Shown one piece after another: positions 34,440 through 46,995 of a DNA stretch of 64,000 nucleotides. A program made the translations under genes and the position numbers. The DNA comes from Megalonaias nervosa (lineage: Eukaryota > Mollusca > Bivalvia > Unionida > Unionidae), in the NCBI GenBank assembly GCA_016617855.1, contig JAECUM010001791.1:1-64000 (forward strand), read 5' to 3'. The first letter of the stretch is position 1, and each line of letters begins with the position of its first letter. A model generated the notes under the pieces. It searched no databases and was not told the origin of the DNA. It saw only the letters and a program-made list of their open reading frames with translations.

Positions 34440-35400
34440 GAATAAGTACAGGACTTCTCGAAGGTTTACACAGCGCAGTATGAGGGGGGAGGGGGTGTCT
34501 CCGGTGTCCGCTAGATTTCCTAATACAATGAAAGGCTTGACATTTCCGTCAAATCCTGTCCAAAGCTAATTTAATCGGTTTGAAGTATGCAATTCCACTT
34601 GCATCAACGGTCTGTTTCTCTTTTGATGGCTGTGAGTTAACCTTCTTGCTCACACAGCTGCGTTTCTTATGTCACAGCTCCCATGAACAACCGGGTCGGT
34701 GCTTTGTTGCTCTTTTCGTTTGCTGGATTTAATTGGTAGTTCGCTTGTAGCAATGGATTTGGTTTCTTATTTATCCTGCTACATGATGAAAATTTGCCTT
34801 TTCTCCTTCACTCTCAGTTTTGGATTGTTGCTTGCACACAAATTAGGATGCGTCAAGACTATTAGTTTGGTTCGCACGGTGAGTGTGTATTGTTGGTTTA
34901 AGTACTTACATAATTTGTGGATGATTTCTTCTCTACATCAGCTGCGTTGGCGTAGGATCTATAGGCAATGTTTAGTGGAGATCACAAATTTTCTGACCTC
35001 AGGGAAGCTGTTCTGTCTTTCTCGTGCTTTGCTCACTGTATTTCGTACTGTTTCCACTTACATCAGTTCTAAAGTGAAGTGTAGTCACTGGCAATTTGCA
35101 GAAGAGATTTTCTTCTATGAAGGACATTCCATTATGGCCCTCCTGCACGCATCTGGGGCAGTCTAGTTTCCTCTTACATTCATCTCTGTGGTGGCTATAT
35201 TTCTGGCAGTGAAGCATCGAAGACAATTAAAGATGAATGGTCGACTACGATATTCAAAAGGCGGCTTGTGTTCTTTGTGAGAATCAGCTTGCCGTTACGG
35301 CGAATGGTGATTAGTTTCACTTGGAAGACATTTTGAGATCTGAACGTTTTGAGCATCTCAGATCGATTGCAACCATCCAAATCTCTAGATCGCGCAATAC
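34440..35400 (-). pseudogene. LINE ORF1 (gag-like, CCHC zinc knuckles)
   Basis: In the minus frame, RSQNVFQVKLITIRRNGK at about 35340-35290 is the typical segment before the knuckles. The knuckle region reads CQKYSHHRDECKRKLDCPRC (minus, near 35200-35145) and then GHNGMSFIEENLFC. Cys-x2-Cys and His spacing is partly preserved, though some cysteines are altered. A Lys/Ser-rich tail continues to about 34440. ORF1 proteins of this type bind the element's RNA. The long plus-strand ORF 34699-35166 is its antisense shadow. Confidence 0.7.
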
Positions 35401-35420
35401 CTATACTTTAATGGGTATCT

Positions 35421-36017
35421 CTACAAATTGGTTTGTGCGAAATAGTTTATCAGAGTGAGCTCCTCAAACGGCATGATACACAACCCACGGCAAACAGGCT
35501 GCCTCCACTTAATCGTCTCTTACGACATGCAGGAGAACGCGTCGGGCCTATGACATCCTCGAGTTCGCATTGTACTACATCTCATGGACCCATAAATAGG
35601 CATGTCAGCATAGACCCTTGCTGGTGTGTACAAAACTACGCATGCAACAATTTAATTCTGCAGCGGCCAGCGGTTGACACCTTCTTAGCCAACTGAAACT
35701 GCTGTCGCAAATAGACTTCATTCCTCTTCATTCATTGTCGTGTACACTACAATGCAATAATTTACTAATTCTACGGTGTGGTAGTTTGTCTCTTTGGCTA
35801 ATTAGCATACCTTCTCGTGTGGTTTTCTGATAGATTTAATTAAAAATGACTGAAACTGCCTCCCGATACTCATCGCCGTGACATTGAGTAATAATGAACC
35901 AACTTCTTTCATACAGCTTCATATTTACGCCAATTTCGTGACAATTTTCATTCCGTTTTACACTAAATGTACATCTCAAAAGTAATTATATGCCTCTATG
36001 GCATCACCTGGTTATCC
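35421..36017. other. No recognisable gene
   Basis: Sequence between the LINE and the LTR element. The 87-codon plus ORF 35433-35696 shows no motif I recognise. Confidence 0.4.
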
Positions 36018-36021
36018 AACT

Positions 36022-36938
36022 TGTTACGAGTCTATGCTCTCAAAATAGGTAACAGAAAAGAGTGAAGACAACAAGCTTTGTAAAATTTAACAAATAATTT
36101 ATTTCCCTAGAATACAAAATGAAAAATGAGAAAAAAGAACTTACGGTATTGCGAATTAAATCCAAAAATAATCCAAGAATTAAAGACACAAGTCCTAGTA
36201 ATAAAAAGTCCTGAATAAAACTGAGTTCAAGTCCCGAAGAGATCCAAAATTAAAGGCGATGACATGTCTGTTATGGTATGCGAAGTGCTGATGTGTCAAC
36301 AGTCTCTTGTTGAATCACAGAAATATTATTCCAGGTTTGAATTCAGTATAAGTTCCAGTGAATGTCTTTATCCAAGAATTTTATCAGAGTACTTTTGTAT
36401 TTCTCGAGAAAATAATTACCTGAATTCAATAATTTGAAGAAAATAAAATTCAGCCCAAACTGGTCACAACATAATACAACCTAAAGTGCTAGATGTTAAA
36501 GCAAGAATGGTAAAATCCTCACAGTCACAAGATAATATAGTTCCCTGATTGACCTCAGATAAAAATGAGCATTTTCTTAAAACAACCATTATCTAACGGA
36601 AAATAACCTTCTAGAATGATCAAATGAGCCTTGTTTATTTACAACACAATAGCTTATAAAATTCACTTAAGAATCTACAAAACTCTGACCCAAATCAATA
36701 TCTTTACTTGAATAATAATTTGGTTAATAAGCTCATACACATGGAAAATAATGAAGCTATTATTAGTTGTTTACATAAATGAAAATTAAAAAAATACAAA
36801 AATCAATCAGGTCAAGCAGAAATGAACTCAATTTTGGACAAGGTCAAGTCCAGCAAACAATGTTACATTACAATAACATGAATGAAAAAAAAAAAAATTA
36901 AAACTAACAGACAAATAATTAAGTTAATATACATAACA
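36022..36938 (-). repeat. 3' LTR (complete)
   Basis: 917 bp, from TGTTACGAGTCT to ATACATAACA in plus reading. Its right third (36598-36938) matches 39676-40026. It is followed in plus reading by CTTCCCCTCAT, the complement of the polypurine tract. Confidence 0.85.
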
Positions 36939-36949
36939 CTTCCCCTCAT
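36939..36949 (-). other. Polypurine tract
   Basis: ATGAGGGGAAG on the minus strand immediately before the 3' LTR, where plus-strand DNA synthesis would prime. Confidence 0.75.
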
Positions 36950-37089
36950 AAAAAAGAATGATTTATACAATAAAACTTTCTTTTTACTATAAGTCAAATA
37001 TGCAGGTGGTAAAAAAATAAGATAAAATCTTATGAATGACACAAAGTATACATGAAACAATACATTTCTATACACGTGAAAGCGCATCT

Positions 37090-37420
37090 TCTATTAGATT
37101 GTCTTTTCCCTTGATGTCCCTGATGTCAATATTATATTCCTGCAACAACAAACTCCACCATAATAATCTCTGACTTTAGTTTTTCATCTTGCTGATGAAG
37201 GTGAGCGGGCTATAATCACTAAACACAATAATCGGAGGAGCTGAACTAACGTAAGCTTCAAAGTGTTGTAATGCCAATATCAAAGCCTAACATTCCTTCT
37301 CGACTGTGGAATAATTTCTCTGGTGTTTATTTAATTTCATAGAAAAATAGCACACTGAATGATCAACACCATTTTTATCTTCTGGAATCGATACTGCTCC
37401 AACCCCAACATCATTTGTAT
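37090..37420 (-). pseudogene. RNase H domain of the LTR element
   Basis: Minus-strand fragments read LNKHQRNYSTVEKEC near 37330-37290, ALILALQHFEAYV, and DIKGKDNLIEDALSRV near 37150-37100, the normal end of a gypsy-type RNase H. A stop interrupts it after the EKEC phrase. Nothing coding follows before the purine tract, showing that this domain was the end of pol. Confidence 0.8.
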
Positions 37421-37749
37421 CAACAGATAGTTAAAATGATTGGATGAAAATTGGAGCTGTAAGAACTGGTGCACTTTTAAGTATGGCTATAAACTTATCA
37501 AAAGCTTCCTCACAATGAAACTCGGTTTTCTTGCTTAATAAATTTGTCAGGAGTACAGCAATTAAGGAAAAATTGGAACAAAATTTCCGATATTATCCAG
37601 CCATACCCAAAAATCGCGTTAGCTGCTTTTCACTGATAGCCACTGGGAATTCAGAGAGAGCCTTGACCTTAGCATCGATAGGTTTAACTTGTCCTTGTCC
37701 CACGATGTCCTCGAAATGTTACACATGCACGGCAAAACTCAGTTTTGAC

Positions 37750-38507
37750 TAAAATTAATTGTCACACTTACATCAGTGAGGTCTGCCAAAGAATTTCCGA
37801 GTAGTTGCTAAATGTTTTTTTCAGGTCTCGTTGTAGATGATGACATCATCGATGTAAGCATCACAATATCAAGACCAGAGGTAATCATGTTCATTAAGCG
37901 TTGAAAAGTACTTGGCGAACCTTTCATCCCAAACGGCATCACTTTATATTGATAAAGTCCATCTGGAGTCACGAATGCCGAAATTTCCTTTGCCTTTCCG
38001 TCAGTGGAATTAGCCAAAATCCTTTCTGAAGGTCAAATTTGGTGACATACTTTGCATTTCCAATTTTATCAATGCAGTCATCGATTATCTGTAATGGAGA
38101 TGAATCTGTTTTGGTCACACTGTTCATCTTTCTATAATCAGTGCACATGCGGAAAATATTATCTGGTTTCGAACAAGTATACATGGTGAACTCCAGTCAC
38201 TTTTACTCGGCTCTATGAAATCATTCTCCAGCAAATACTGAATTTCTTTTTTCAAGTATTCCTGCTTGAGACGGTTCATCCTGTACGGGTGTTGTTTCAC
38301 AGGTGTGGAATTTACAATTTCAACGTCATGGCAGATTTTGTTTGTTCTTGCAGAAACATCTGGAAATATGTGCTCATATTCAAGAAATAACTGTTTAAGT
38401 TCATTCCTTTCTTGTTGTTGCAAATGTGAAAGTTCCTGGTCCAGATTATTCATAATTTCTGAATTCCGAAGATTTGTTACTCCAAAATCAATAGAGTCCG
38501 ACTGCAT
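37750..38507 (-). pseudogene. Reverse transcriptase domain of the LTR element
   Basis: It begins with a linker (EYEHIFPDVSARTNKI) and HPYRMNRLKQEYLKKEIQYL, then DWSSPCILV, CTDYRKMNSVT, KFDLQKGFW (motif with catalytic Asp), FVTPDGLYQYKVMPFGMKGS and the YIDD catalytic pair at about 37838-37860, which now sits in a neighbouring frame. At least three frameshifts are present. Sequence style is clearly Ty3/gypsy. Confidence 0.85.
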
Positions 38508-38589
38508 TCCTTAGCTTAAATCCTCACCGAGTGGGACAGGTACAACTAAATTAACTGCATGATTAACCTAGCTATCTCTCTCAACATAC

Positions 38590-39675
38590 TCCTTTAACAA
38601 ATTTATATGACAAAGTTGTTTTTGTTTCGCCTCCCAGGAGTAGTTATGACATAATTTAAATCATTTAACTTCTTTTCAACTGTGTAGGGACCATAATACT
38701 TGGCCTGAAGATGATTTTGTGGTATGGACAAGAGAGCCAGAACTGTATCACCAGGCTGAAAACTCCTTTCCTTTGAGTTTTTATCACACCTTAATTTCAT
38801 TTTTGAGTGAGTAGAGTGCAGATTAGTTCTTGCAACCTCACAAGCCTTTGACACTTATACTTAAAGTTGGAAACATAATCGAGAAGACTGATTTCGCTAT
38901 CTTCATTAGAAAGAAGTTTCTCTTTTAACAACTTCAATGGTTCACGCACAGTATGTCCAAAAACTGGTTCAACGGGACTGAATCCTAAAGATTCTTGATT
39001 CCCGAACAGCAAACAACAGTAAATAAAAGCCTTTATCCCAATCTTTACCCGTATCAAAACAATATGACCGAATCATATTTTTCAAAGTTTAATGAAATCT
39101 TTCTAAAGCACCTTGGCTCTCAGGGTGATAGGCAAAAGATTTGAATTGCTGGATGCCTAATTCATACATAACTTGCTGGAAAATTCCAGACATAAAATTT
39201 GACCCTTGACCAGATTGGACAGATTTGGGAAGGCCAAAATGAGTATTTAAAAAAAAACTTTATCAAAGCTTGTACTATTGTTTCAGTTCTAATATTCCTC
39301 AAAAGGAATTGCCTCTGGGAATCTTGTTGATGCACACATTATGGTCAACAAGTACTGACTACCTGACTTCGTCTTGGGTAAGGGACCGACACAATCTACC
39401 ATTATTCTGCTAAATGGTTCGTCAAATGTAGGAATAGGTTGCAGATTAGTCTTAGGTATCTTCTGATTGGGTTTTCCTACCATTTGACAAGTATGACAAG
39501 ATCTGCAGTATTTGCAAACATCACTTTAAATTTTTGGCCAATAGAAGTGAGTCAAGATCTTGTGATAAGTCTTATTAATCCCTAAATGACCAGCCAAAGG
39601 AGTTTCATGGGTCAGACTAAGAATTTCCTGTCTGTAAGATTTTAGAACAACAATTTGATAGTTCACTGACCACTC
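38590..39675 (-). pseudogene. Integrase domain of the LTR element
   Basis: The HHCC region is visible as HETPLAGHLGINKTYHKI plus HFYWPKI near 39625-39530. The core follows: RIMVDCVGPLPKTKSGSQYL (39400-39350) with the first catalytic Asp, then STRFPEAIPF. The C-terminal GPY/F-type module reads KYYGPYTVEKKL near 38700-38660. A Lys-rich linker then leads into the RT domain, not the other way round. Several frame changes are present. The ORF at 39744-39526 begins inside the LTR, an accidental fusion made by the deletion. Confidence 0.85.
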
Positions 39676-40026
39676 GGAAATTAACCTTCTAGAATGATCT
39701 AATGAGCCTTGTTTATTTACGACACAATAGTTTATAAAATTCACTTAAGAATCTACAAACCCCTGACCCAAATTAACATCTTTACCTGAATAATAATTCG
39801 GTTAATAAGCTCATACACATAGAGAATAATGAAGCTATTATTAGTTGTTTACATAAATGAAATAAAAACAATAAAAAAAATAAATAAATAAATCAGGTCA
39901 AGCAGAAATGAACTCAATTCTGGACAAGGTCAAGTCCAGCGAACAATGTTACATTACAATAACATGTAATGAAATAAAAAAAAATTAAAACTAACAGACA
40001 AACAATTAAATTAAATATACATAACA
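39676..40026 (-). repeat. 5' LTR fragment
   Basis: 351 bp matching 36598-36938 with many small differences. The other 570 bp of this LTR are lost at the junction with integrase. Divergence between the two LTR pieces suggests an old insertion. Confidence 0.85.
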
Positions 40027-40030
40027 AACT

Positions 40031-40290
40031 TGTTATTATGCCGTGTGTTTAATCTAACGTGTTGGGGGGCGTTACATAATTTATCGAGTTATATATATTA
40101 AAGACCCGGGTTAATAAAGTCGAGTAGGAATGTCAAGTAAACAAGGACGAAGGAAAAGAATATTTTATGGGGCGATACTTGCAGAAGCATAGGCCGTTCC
40201 CTATTTACGAATTCAGGACCTTAAAAAGGTATCCTTTTAAGATACGCATCTATCATAATTCAGCAGTAGAAATTATTGGTTGAATTGGCG

Positions 40291-40329
<39 letters not shown>

Positions 40330-40456
40330 GGGAGATAGAGACGTAAAACAGGTTAGCTAAAAAGCTGGATTAACAAACAGACGAAGATTCCACCGTACGG
40401 ATTGACGGACAGATTCACAGCTATGTAAATAGTGTGTGTGTGTGTGTGTGTGTGTG
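40031..40456. other. No gene; two TG microsatellites
   Basis: TG runs at 40292-40328 and 40432-40456 in otherwise unremarkable sequence. Confidence 0.6.
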
Positions 40457-40761
40457 ATTTTGAATTTTTAACGTAGCTTTAACAATTTTTCAGTCATATC
40501 GCTACGATGTCTCCAGTGTGGCAGTTTATAATGATGTCTAGCATGGGGGCATCATGCCGCAGACATGTAGCATGATGTCCCGCCCAGTCACATTATCCTG
40601 ACACCAGGCCGACCAATCCTAACACTAACCTCTTAATGCTGAGCGCCAAGCGAGGCAGCTGTTAGTACCATTTTTGTAAGTCTTTGGTATGACTCGGCCG
40701 GGGATCGAACCCACGACCTCCCGCATGCGAGGCGGACGCTCTAACCACTCGGCCACCGGTG
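40457..40761 (-). repeat. SINE-B, tRNA-derived
   Basis: The minus strand starts with a well-preserved tRNA-like head: A box GGCCGAGTGGTTAGAG near 40750 and B box GGGTTCGATCCCCGG near 40700. A body of about 190 bp follows (ATACCAAAGACTTAC, GTGTTAGGATTGGTCGGCC, ATAATGTGACTGGGCGGG). It runs into a TG microsatellite. The head is followed by SINE body rather than a CCA-less tRNA 3' end, so it is not a tRNA gene. Repeats of this kind are abundant in bivalves as far as I recall. Confidence 0.75.
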
Positions 40762-42238
40762 TAAATAGAGAGATATACTGATAAATAGACATATACATTT
40801 ATTGTCCAGGACTATCTCTTGTGTCCAGGTAACAAGTTTACTGGACTATCAAGTTCTTGTGAAAGCCGTAAAGGAGCGGAGATTAAATATCTGATAAAAT
40901 GTCCTTCCAGTGAGTGCATGCACTTTTTGCAACTGTATTGTCATGCTACTGTCAACCTACTACAATTATGTTTTTCTGTTGAAAATTGATATAAAAAGAT
41001 CGTCGTATCCAAGAAAAACTTGCACGTCAAATCACGGAAGAAAATGATGCATAGATTTTTTAAAAATTGCTCGAGTGTAAGAATTTTTTTTTAAACAAAA
41101 ACAACAAAAAGACCCCACACCTTTCAAAGAAACGGAAAATTAAATATGTCTATATGTGTTACTGTACATCAAAAGTTCTCGTAATAAATTGCATCTCATT
41201 CTTTTGTTCGCAAGGAGAAGAAAACGGCGTACTATGGTGAAGACGGTCAAAGCGAGGTTATCACTATATTCCCATCGCTTTCCAATGCACGAATAAAGGT
41301 TACAAATAATATCACTCGGGTCAGAGACACAGGCATTATCCTTGAACCAAGCTCCAGTCGAATGGTGTGTGCGTGTTTTTCGTGATCTAGTTAAACAACT
41401 GACTCGCACAACCTCCAAGAATCGCATTTAATATTGTAAAATTTCCATCCATTGCTCTTATCAACAGTAGTATGCTCCGCCACCCCCACCCCACCGTTAG
41501 ACTGTGCTAAAGGAAATGAATGACTGAAACAACTTGTGGAATAATGAAGAGACAAAGTTGCTGGCTTAATATATTACCGCAGTACCCTAGTGGGTGAATT
41601 CCCAGTCAAGCAGTAAACAACACAAAGAAATCTATATTTTTCAATACGATACAGTCATTTACGTATAATTTATTTTAAATCGCCCCGCTATTTATTCATC
41701 ATCACTGCAACTTAAAAATGCTTCCAGACAGATTTTTCCTAAAATTGCTCACTCATCTAGGCGTAGTTTTTGAACTGAGCGCACGTAGAGTTGCTCATGA
41801 AGACGTAAAATAAAATCAATGATAACAGTGATAATAACTTCGTAAAAATTATGTTTATGTTCTCCGGCTGTCTAACGTAGAATGTGAATAAAACAAATTG
41901 GTAATATTAGTGTTTCAGTGGGACGTCAGTCTTCGAACAATTGCAGAGTTTCTACATTACTGTCGTATTTTTCAGTGCGGAGTTCGCCGAGATTTGGAGA
42001 TACTCAAAATCTCATTTAATGGCTACGATTAGTGTATATGTTTGATGCAGCGAAAGATAATGTCCAGCGTTTCTTGACACCATTGATCGGCTACATTGAT
42101 TGATGCGGAAGTAATCGATATTCAAGGGCTCTACGTACATTTATTTTGGTCAATTTCGCCATCTCATTATGCAGTTATTGTAAAAAAAATTAAGTGCATT
42201 AGTTACAACTGATGACTTGCAACACTAACTTAAGATGC

Positions 42239-42281
<43 letters not shown>

Positions 42282-43781
42282 TACCTATTCTTTGTCCAGT
42301 CAACTTGGAAATGCCACAACTGAGCAGGTATCTTTTGTAAACCTTTAAAACAAGCATTTATACTGTACGAAAGAATGTTACAATTTCTAGCTATATCATT
42401 CATCCGTACGCAGTAAATCCCATGCATGAAAATTCAATAAATGTTATCCATTTTTAAATCTGAACTTATTCGGATTTCAAATACTATTTTCTATTCATAC
42501 AAATTTTAAAACATGTTCTCCGACAAGTAAACAGTTTTGATTCAGTTTAAGTTTTACAAGAACAATAATTTGTACAAATGTCACATTCAAGTAGCTTTCG
42601 TGATGAATATCCTTGAATGAAAAACATTTCAAATACCTGTCAGAGATCACAATTATCAGTCAATTTACTTACTTTCTTTGTCCCAAGTTAATTTATTTGA
42701 ATAAGAACCGTTAACAGAATTTATACTGAAACAAACACATGCATATATGGTATAACGTGTGTAGAAAGTAAATCATTAAGTTATCAATTACACCAATCAA
42801 GTATTCGTCGCTGCAAAGCAGTCAGGATTCTGCATGTAATGAATAACGATAGTATTCTTTTTGTATTATCGGACTGTTAGATTTAATTTGTTCCTTTGTT
42901 TTTGGTTGTGTCGATTTTCTGAACAATGACCAGAAAACTGAAAATGTATTTGATTATTTTGCAAGATACTGACAAATTAAACTTTTTGACAATTACAGAT
43001 TATGTATTACATGTACAAACAACAAGAAATTAATTGAAGTCATGCAACTAAAATATAGTTTTAATTCATGTACATGTCCTAAAAGTTTCTGGATTGTCCT
43101 GAATTTTGACGTATTTCAGGATCGCTGTCCTGCACCGTATCTCACCCATCCGAAACATCCGTTACCTGTACTCAAGGCTAAACGTACTGAGTGAGTACTA
43201 CTTTTTCTATTTCTGTTTTTACAAAACTTGTCTTTATTGATATTTCAAAAGTAAAACATTCTTTAGGTAATTGATTATGTAAGATCATGTACACAGTTTG
43301 CTAACTTCAAACAGTTGTCTTATCACTCGGCAGTGGTTTAACTCAGAACTCTTGCCCAGTGCCCCGGCAAACATTTGCATGTAGTTATCCGCTTAAAATA
43401 TCAACATTGTCATCTGTAATTATGGAATTACTTCAGAAAGAAAGCGTGGTGTTTTAAACAAAAAAAAAAGCGTGGAATTAATAAATAATGGAAATATCTC
43501 ATCAAATATGGAAGATTTCAACGCTTTTTTGTTGTCGCCAGTGTTTCTTTTAACCTCATTTGTGCAACGGGGGTCTTCAAATTTTTAATCTGATCCCTAG
43601 GTCTGATAATAAGGTATTTTTTGTTCTTTTTACTATTTGACTCCAGTTCTGACACCAAGGGGATTTGTGACTCTCATTTTTGCATCATTAGGGAAACAAT
43701 GTGTTTCTGATAGTCTTATGTGACTTAATTGTTTAAAACAAATAGAGGAAGACATGCTCTTATTGAAATTAAAGCTATTGC

Positions 43782-43784
<3 letters not shown>

Positions 43785-43826
<42 letters not shown>

Positions 43827-43833
43827 CGCGCGC

Positions 43834-43865
<32 letters not shown>
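43785..43865. repeat. CT-CG-TG compound microsatellite
   Basis: CT run, a short CGCGCG transition, then a TG run. Ser-Leu and Arg-Glu repeat ORFs across it are artefacts. Confidence 0.97.
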
Positions 43866-44046
43866 TATTCCTAGATATTAACTTTGTCCGCATATATATC
43901 ACATTTGGACAGAATGAAATTCAGTCTGCTTTTGTTTCCTTGGCCTTGTTCGTATGTTCAACAAATTAAGCCGATAAATCGATTGTCTAAGAGTTGACTA
44001 ATAGCGACTGAGACAGAAGGGGTATTAAGATAATAACTTAACTTTT

Positions 44047-44072
44047 TCTTCTTCTTCTTCTTCTTCTTTTTC

Positions 44073-44106
<34 letters not shown>
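44047..44106. repeat. TTC-TTA compound microsatellite
   Basis: On the minus strand this reads AAT units then AAG units, the same order as at 23771 and 44961. Confidence 0.95.
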
Positions 44107-44107
<1 letters not shown>

Positions 44108-44960
44108 CACACTTTGAACATTTCTTGTTGTAACGCATTTTCTTATGACAAACATGCATAAAATATAAATTTGGAACTTTTGTTTTCATCCTTAATATAT
44201 TTACAATTTGTCAAGCAAGCCGCAAAATTCTGACATTATATGAAATGGTTTTAGCTAATGGTCGCACTAATTTAAAACAGAATCCCCCTCTTATGAAGAC
44301 GCCCAAATATACGAACGAATTCCTATTTTTTAAATTACACTTTACTTTTTATCGGAAATTTTATTGCTTAAAAATGCGTAATGAACCATAGTATGATGTA
44401 AAATAGGTTTGTGTTTATTTACCGAGAGCTCCTTTTGCTGGCAATAGAAAATTTGGCCTCACTCTCTCGATTAAAGCAAAATAAAACGAAATAAAAGAAA
44501 AAATATACCCCTTACCTAACCATACATCATCTCAACATTTGGCATCTGCAATTAAGGAATAACTTCTAAAATAATAATTCGTTGAGTTAAGTTCTACCTT
44601 CGAAGTTAGGTTTCATAACTAACTCCTTTTTGGCACACAATTTGTCAATGAAGGCCATATTTTTATCTTTTTGGCGGCTCGGTTAAGGAAGAGTGTCAAA
44701 AGCTATTTTTTTTAATTATAAAAAAACAACTGATTACCTAATCCAACATTCAAACTGAGAGATATGCCCTATAGATGTGGTAATACAGTAATGTTGACGA
44801 TACATCCTTATTAATATTTAATGTTTGTCATAAAAAAATGGCTCATAAAAAGAACACAAAGTCGCACTAAAGAGCAGATATATCTTGCCATGACAAATGA
44901 CTGATAAAAAAAATCGCACTAAAATGCAAAGATATATAACACTAGTGAAGAATGAGACAA

Positions 44961-45010
44961 TAATGATGATAATAATAATAATAATAATAATAAGAAGAAG
45001 AAGAAGAAGA
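44961..45010 (+). repeat. AAT-AAG compound microsatellite
   Basis: AAT run followed by AAG run and GGAAAAGACGA. Confidence 0.95.
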
Positions 45011-46624
45011 GGAAAAGACGACGAAGATGGGTTTGATTAACTTTAGACCTCTTTACTCCCCCTCATCCACCACCGGCATTAGTAACCTCATTAAATGATA
45101 ACAGTATCTGTTTCAATCTTTGAACATACGAACAAGTAAAAAAAACAACAACCTCAAAACCATTCTAAAATACTATCTTTCTATGTCCTTCATTAATTCC
45201 TAACAATTATTTTACTTTCGTCCACGCCAAAACCTAGAGGCCGATTCACCCTTAATCGTAATGTTTAAGCGGCCGCCATATTGTCAAAGTGTTATCTGAA
45301 AATGTGAGCCAGTTTTTCCCATTTTCCGTTAACTTCGGGTCTTTTTAACAACGTATACTAATTACTCTGGAAAGTTTATTGTCATAAAAGAATTTTCCTA
45401 AGGTTTTATTGACTATTGTGCTTAATTTGAAAATTAAAAACAGGACATGGACGTTTGTCTGTATAATGGGCATTTGTAAAGGGCGCTAACCTCCGAATGG
45501 CGGTTACGAATACTAGGTTGGCTACTCGTCTAATACATTACTAGTGTAGGCACGAACTGGGTCCATGCTGTCTGCGTGGACTGAGGGAGAACGATTTTAA
45601 ATTCTAACGCACGAATTAAACAAACTTCTTTTCTCGGAAAGCTGGACTGAGGCGTGGAAATAATTATCGATATAAACCTCAATACTTCTGCACGTCTACA
45701 AGAACTTTTCTGCAATATTATTCATAATACACAGTGATAACAGATAAAAACAATACGCAACATAAATGAAAGTGTCAGAACAATTATTACGGAAGAATGT
45801 CAGTTCTCGAAACGAGAAGTCAATACAATCTTAAACAGAACACTGACACTAGCAACACTTTTTTGTACAGATATGACCCCTCGGTAAAGAATGGCATCTG
45901 TAAGCCAACTATCGCATACATGAACTTCCAACGAATTGCTGACCAATCAAATCGCAGTCTATAAGTGAATTTTTTAATGAATTATTGATAAATCGGATCT
46001 GGACTGGTATGTGTGGATGGTTGGACAAGAGAGAGACACACACACACACTTTACTAGCTTTTACTACCAAAGATACAATCGGTGTAACCGTAATGATCGC
46101 AGTTTTCATTGTATCCTCACCATATACTTAAAAAATTTTGTGGGTCAATCACCATGATCTTTTCTTACAAATGATAAAACTTTAAAATGAATAGTTCTAA
46201 TGGTAGACATAGTAGGATCTGTGTAAGGCTTTTCATGTGAGATTGAGCACGAGTTTATAAAATATTGAATGAAAGCGAGAGCTGGGTCCGTTTTCATAAT
46301 GATTTTTTTAATTTAAACTGGACACTCAATCTCAATACCCAAGCTGCTCTGAGTTTATCGATGTCATCGAAATTGATCATACTAGAAAAGAACCTCATAA
46401 AAGAAAAAAAAAATCCAAAAACATTTAACATCCTAACTTTATTCTAGGCATATTTTACAGAATTTCAATATTTTTTTACCATTGAATTTCAGTTCAAAGT
46501 TTGATTTAGAGTACAATTGTCAAATCTTTGGTAACTTTTATAAAACATACTGCAGCGGTGAGAGTAAATAAAACTTGAAGACTTTTTTATTTATCGATTA
46601 TTTTTATATATGTCAGCGAACTAA

Positions 46625-46626
<2 letters not shown>

Positions 46627-46704
<78 letters not shown>
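46627..46704. repeat. AT microsatellite
   Basis: Thirty-nine AT units. Confidence 0.97.
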
Positions 46705-46708
<4 letters not shown>

Positions 46709-46734
46709 TAGTTTTAGGGTGTAAACTACTGGTG

Positions 46735-46995
46735 GACCAGACAGTCAGTGGAAAAAATTCCTTAAAACAGGCAGTGAGTTATTCTGTGGTGAGATTACTC
46801 ATACAAGTCCTTATAGTAAGATTACGATTTCCAACAGATAGTGAGATTACTTCTACAAAATTCTTACAAACAGGCAGTCATATTGCTTATACAAGTCCTT
46901 ACAAACAAAAAGTGAGATTACCCCACGAGTCATTAAAGTCCGTGAGATTACTTGTATAACATTCTCACAAACAGGCAGTGAGACTACTCCTACGC
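46735..46995 (+). repeat. Degenerate 36-40-bp minisatellite
   Basis: About seven units with the pattern ACAGGCAGTGAGATTACT followed by TATACAAGTCCTTACAA, varying by substitutions and small indels. It starts 30 bp after the AT run. Confidence 0.8.

Larger units (their letters stand above)
36022..40026 (-). mobile_element. Ty3/gypsy-type LTR retrotransposon, Gmr1-like domain order, internally deleted
   Basis: The element is transcribed leftwards. Its outer ends are TGTTACGAG (36022) and TACATAACA (40026), short inverted repeats of TGTTA. AACT flanks it on both sides (36018-36021 and 40027-40030), a 4-bp target duplication. The left LTR is complete (917 bp). The right LTR survives as 351 bp and is joined directly to integrase, so gag, protease, primer site and part of the LTR are deleted. 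Coding order along transcription is integrase (39675-38590), reverse transcriptase (38507-37750) and RNase H (37420-37090), then a purine tract and the LTR. Having integrase ahead of RT is the Ty1/copia order, yet the RT and integrase sequences are gypsy-like, the combination known from the Gmr1 clade. Confidence 0.87.
40762..46626. other. No recognisable gene; several microsatellites
   Basis: Nearly 6 kb with no coding trace I can name. Microsatellites lie at 42239-42280 (ATT), 43785-43865 (CT, CG, TG), 44047-44106 (TTC then TTA) and 44961-45010 (AAT then AAG). The 95-codon minus ORF 41140-41427 has no motif. Confidence 0.45.

Noticed and set aside
34699..35166. 155-codon plus-strand ORF
   Set aside because: It is antisense to LINE ORF1, whose minus-strand zinc-knuckle reading is the recognisable one.
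36022..40026. Endogenous retrovirus with envelope
   Set aside because: Coding ends with RNase H directly before the purine tract; no envelope-like frame exists.
40690..40761. tRNA gene on the minus strand
   Set aside because: A and B boxes are good, but the sequence continues directly into a SINE body and no acceptor stem can be closed.
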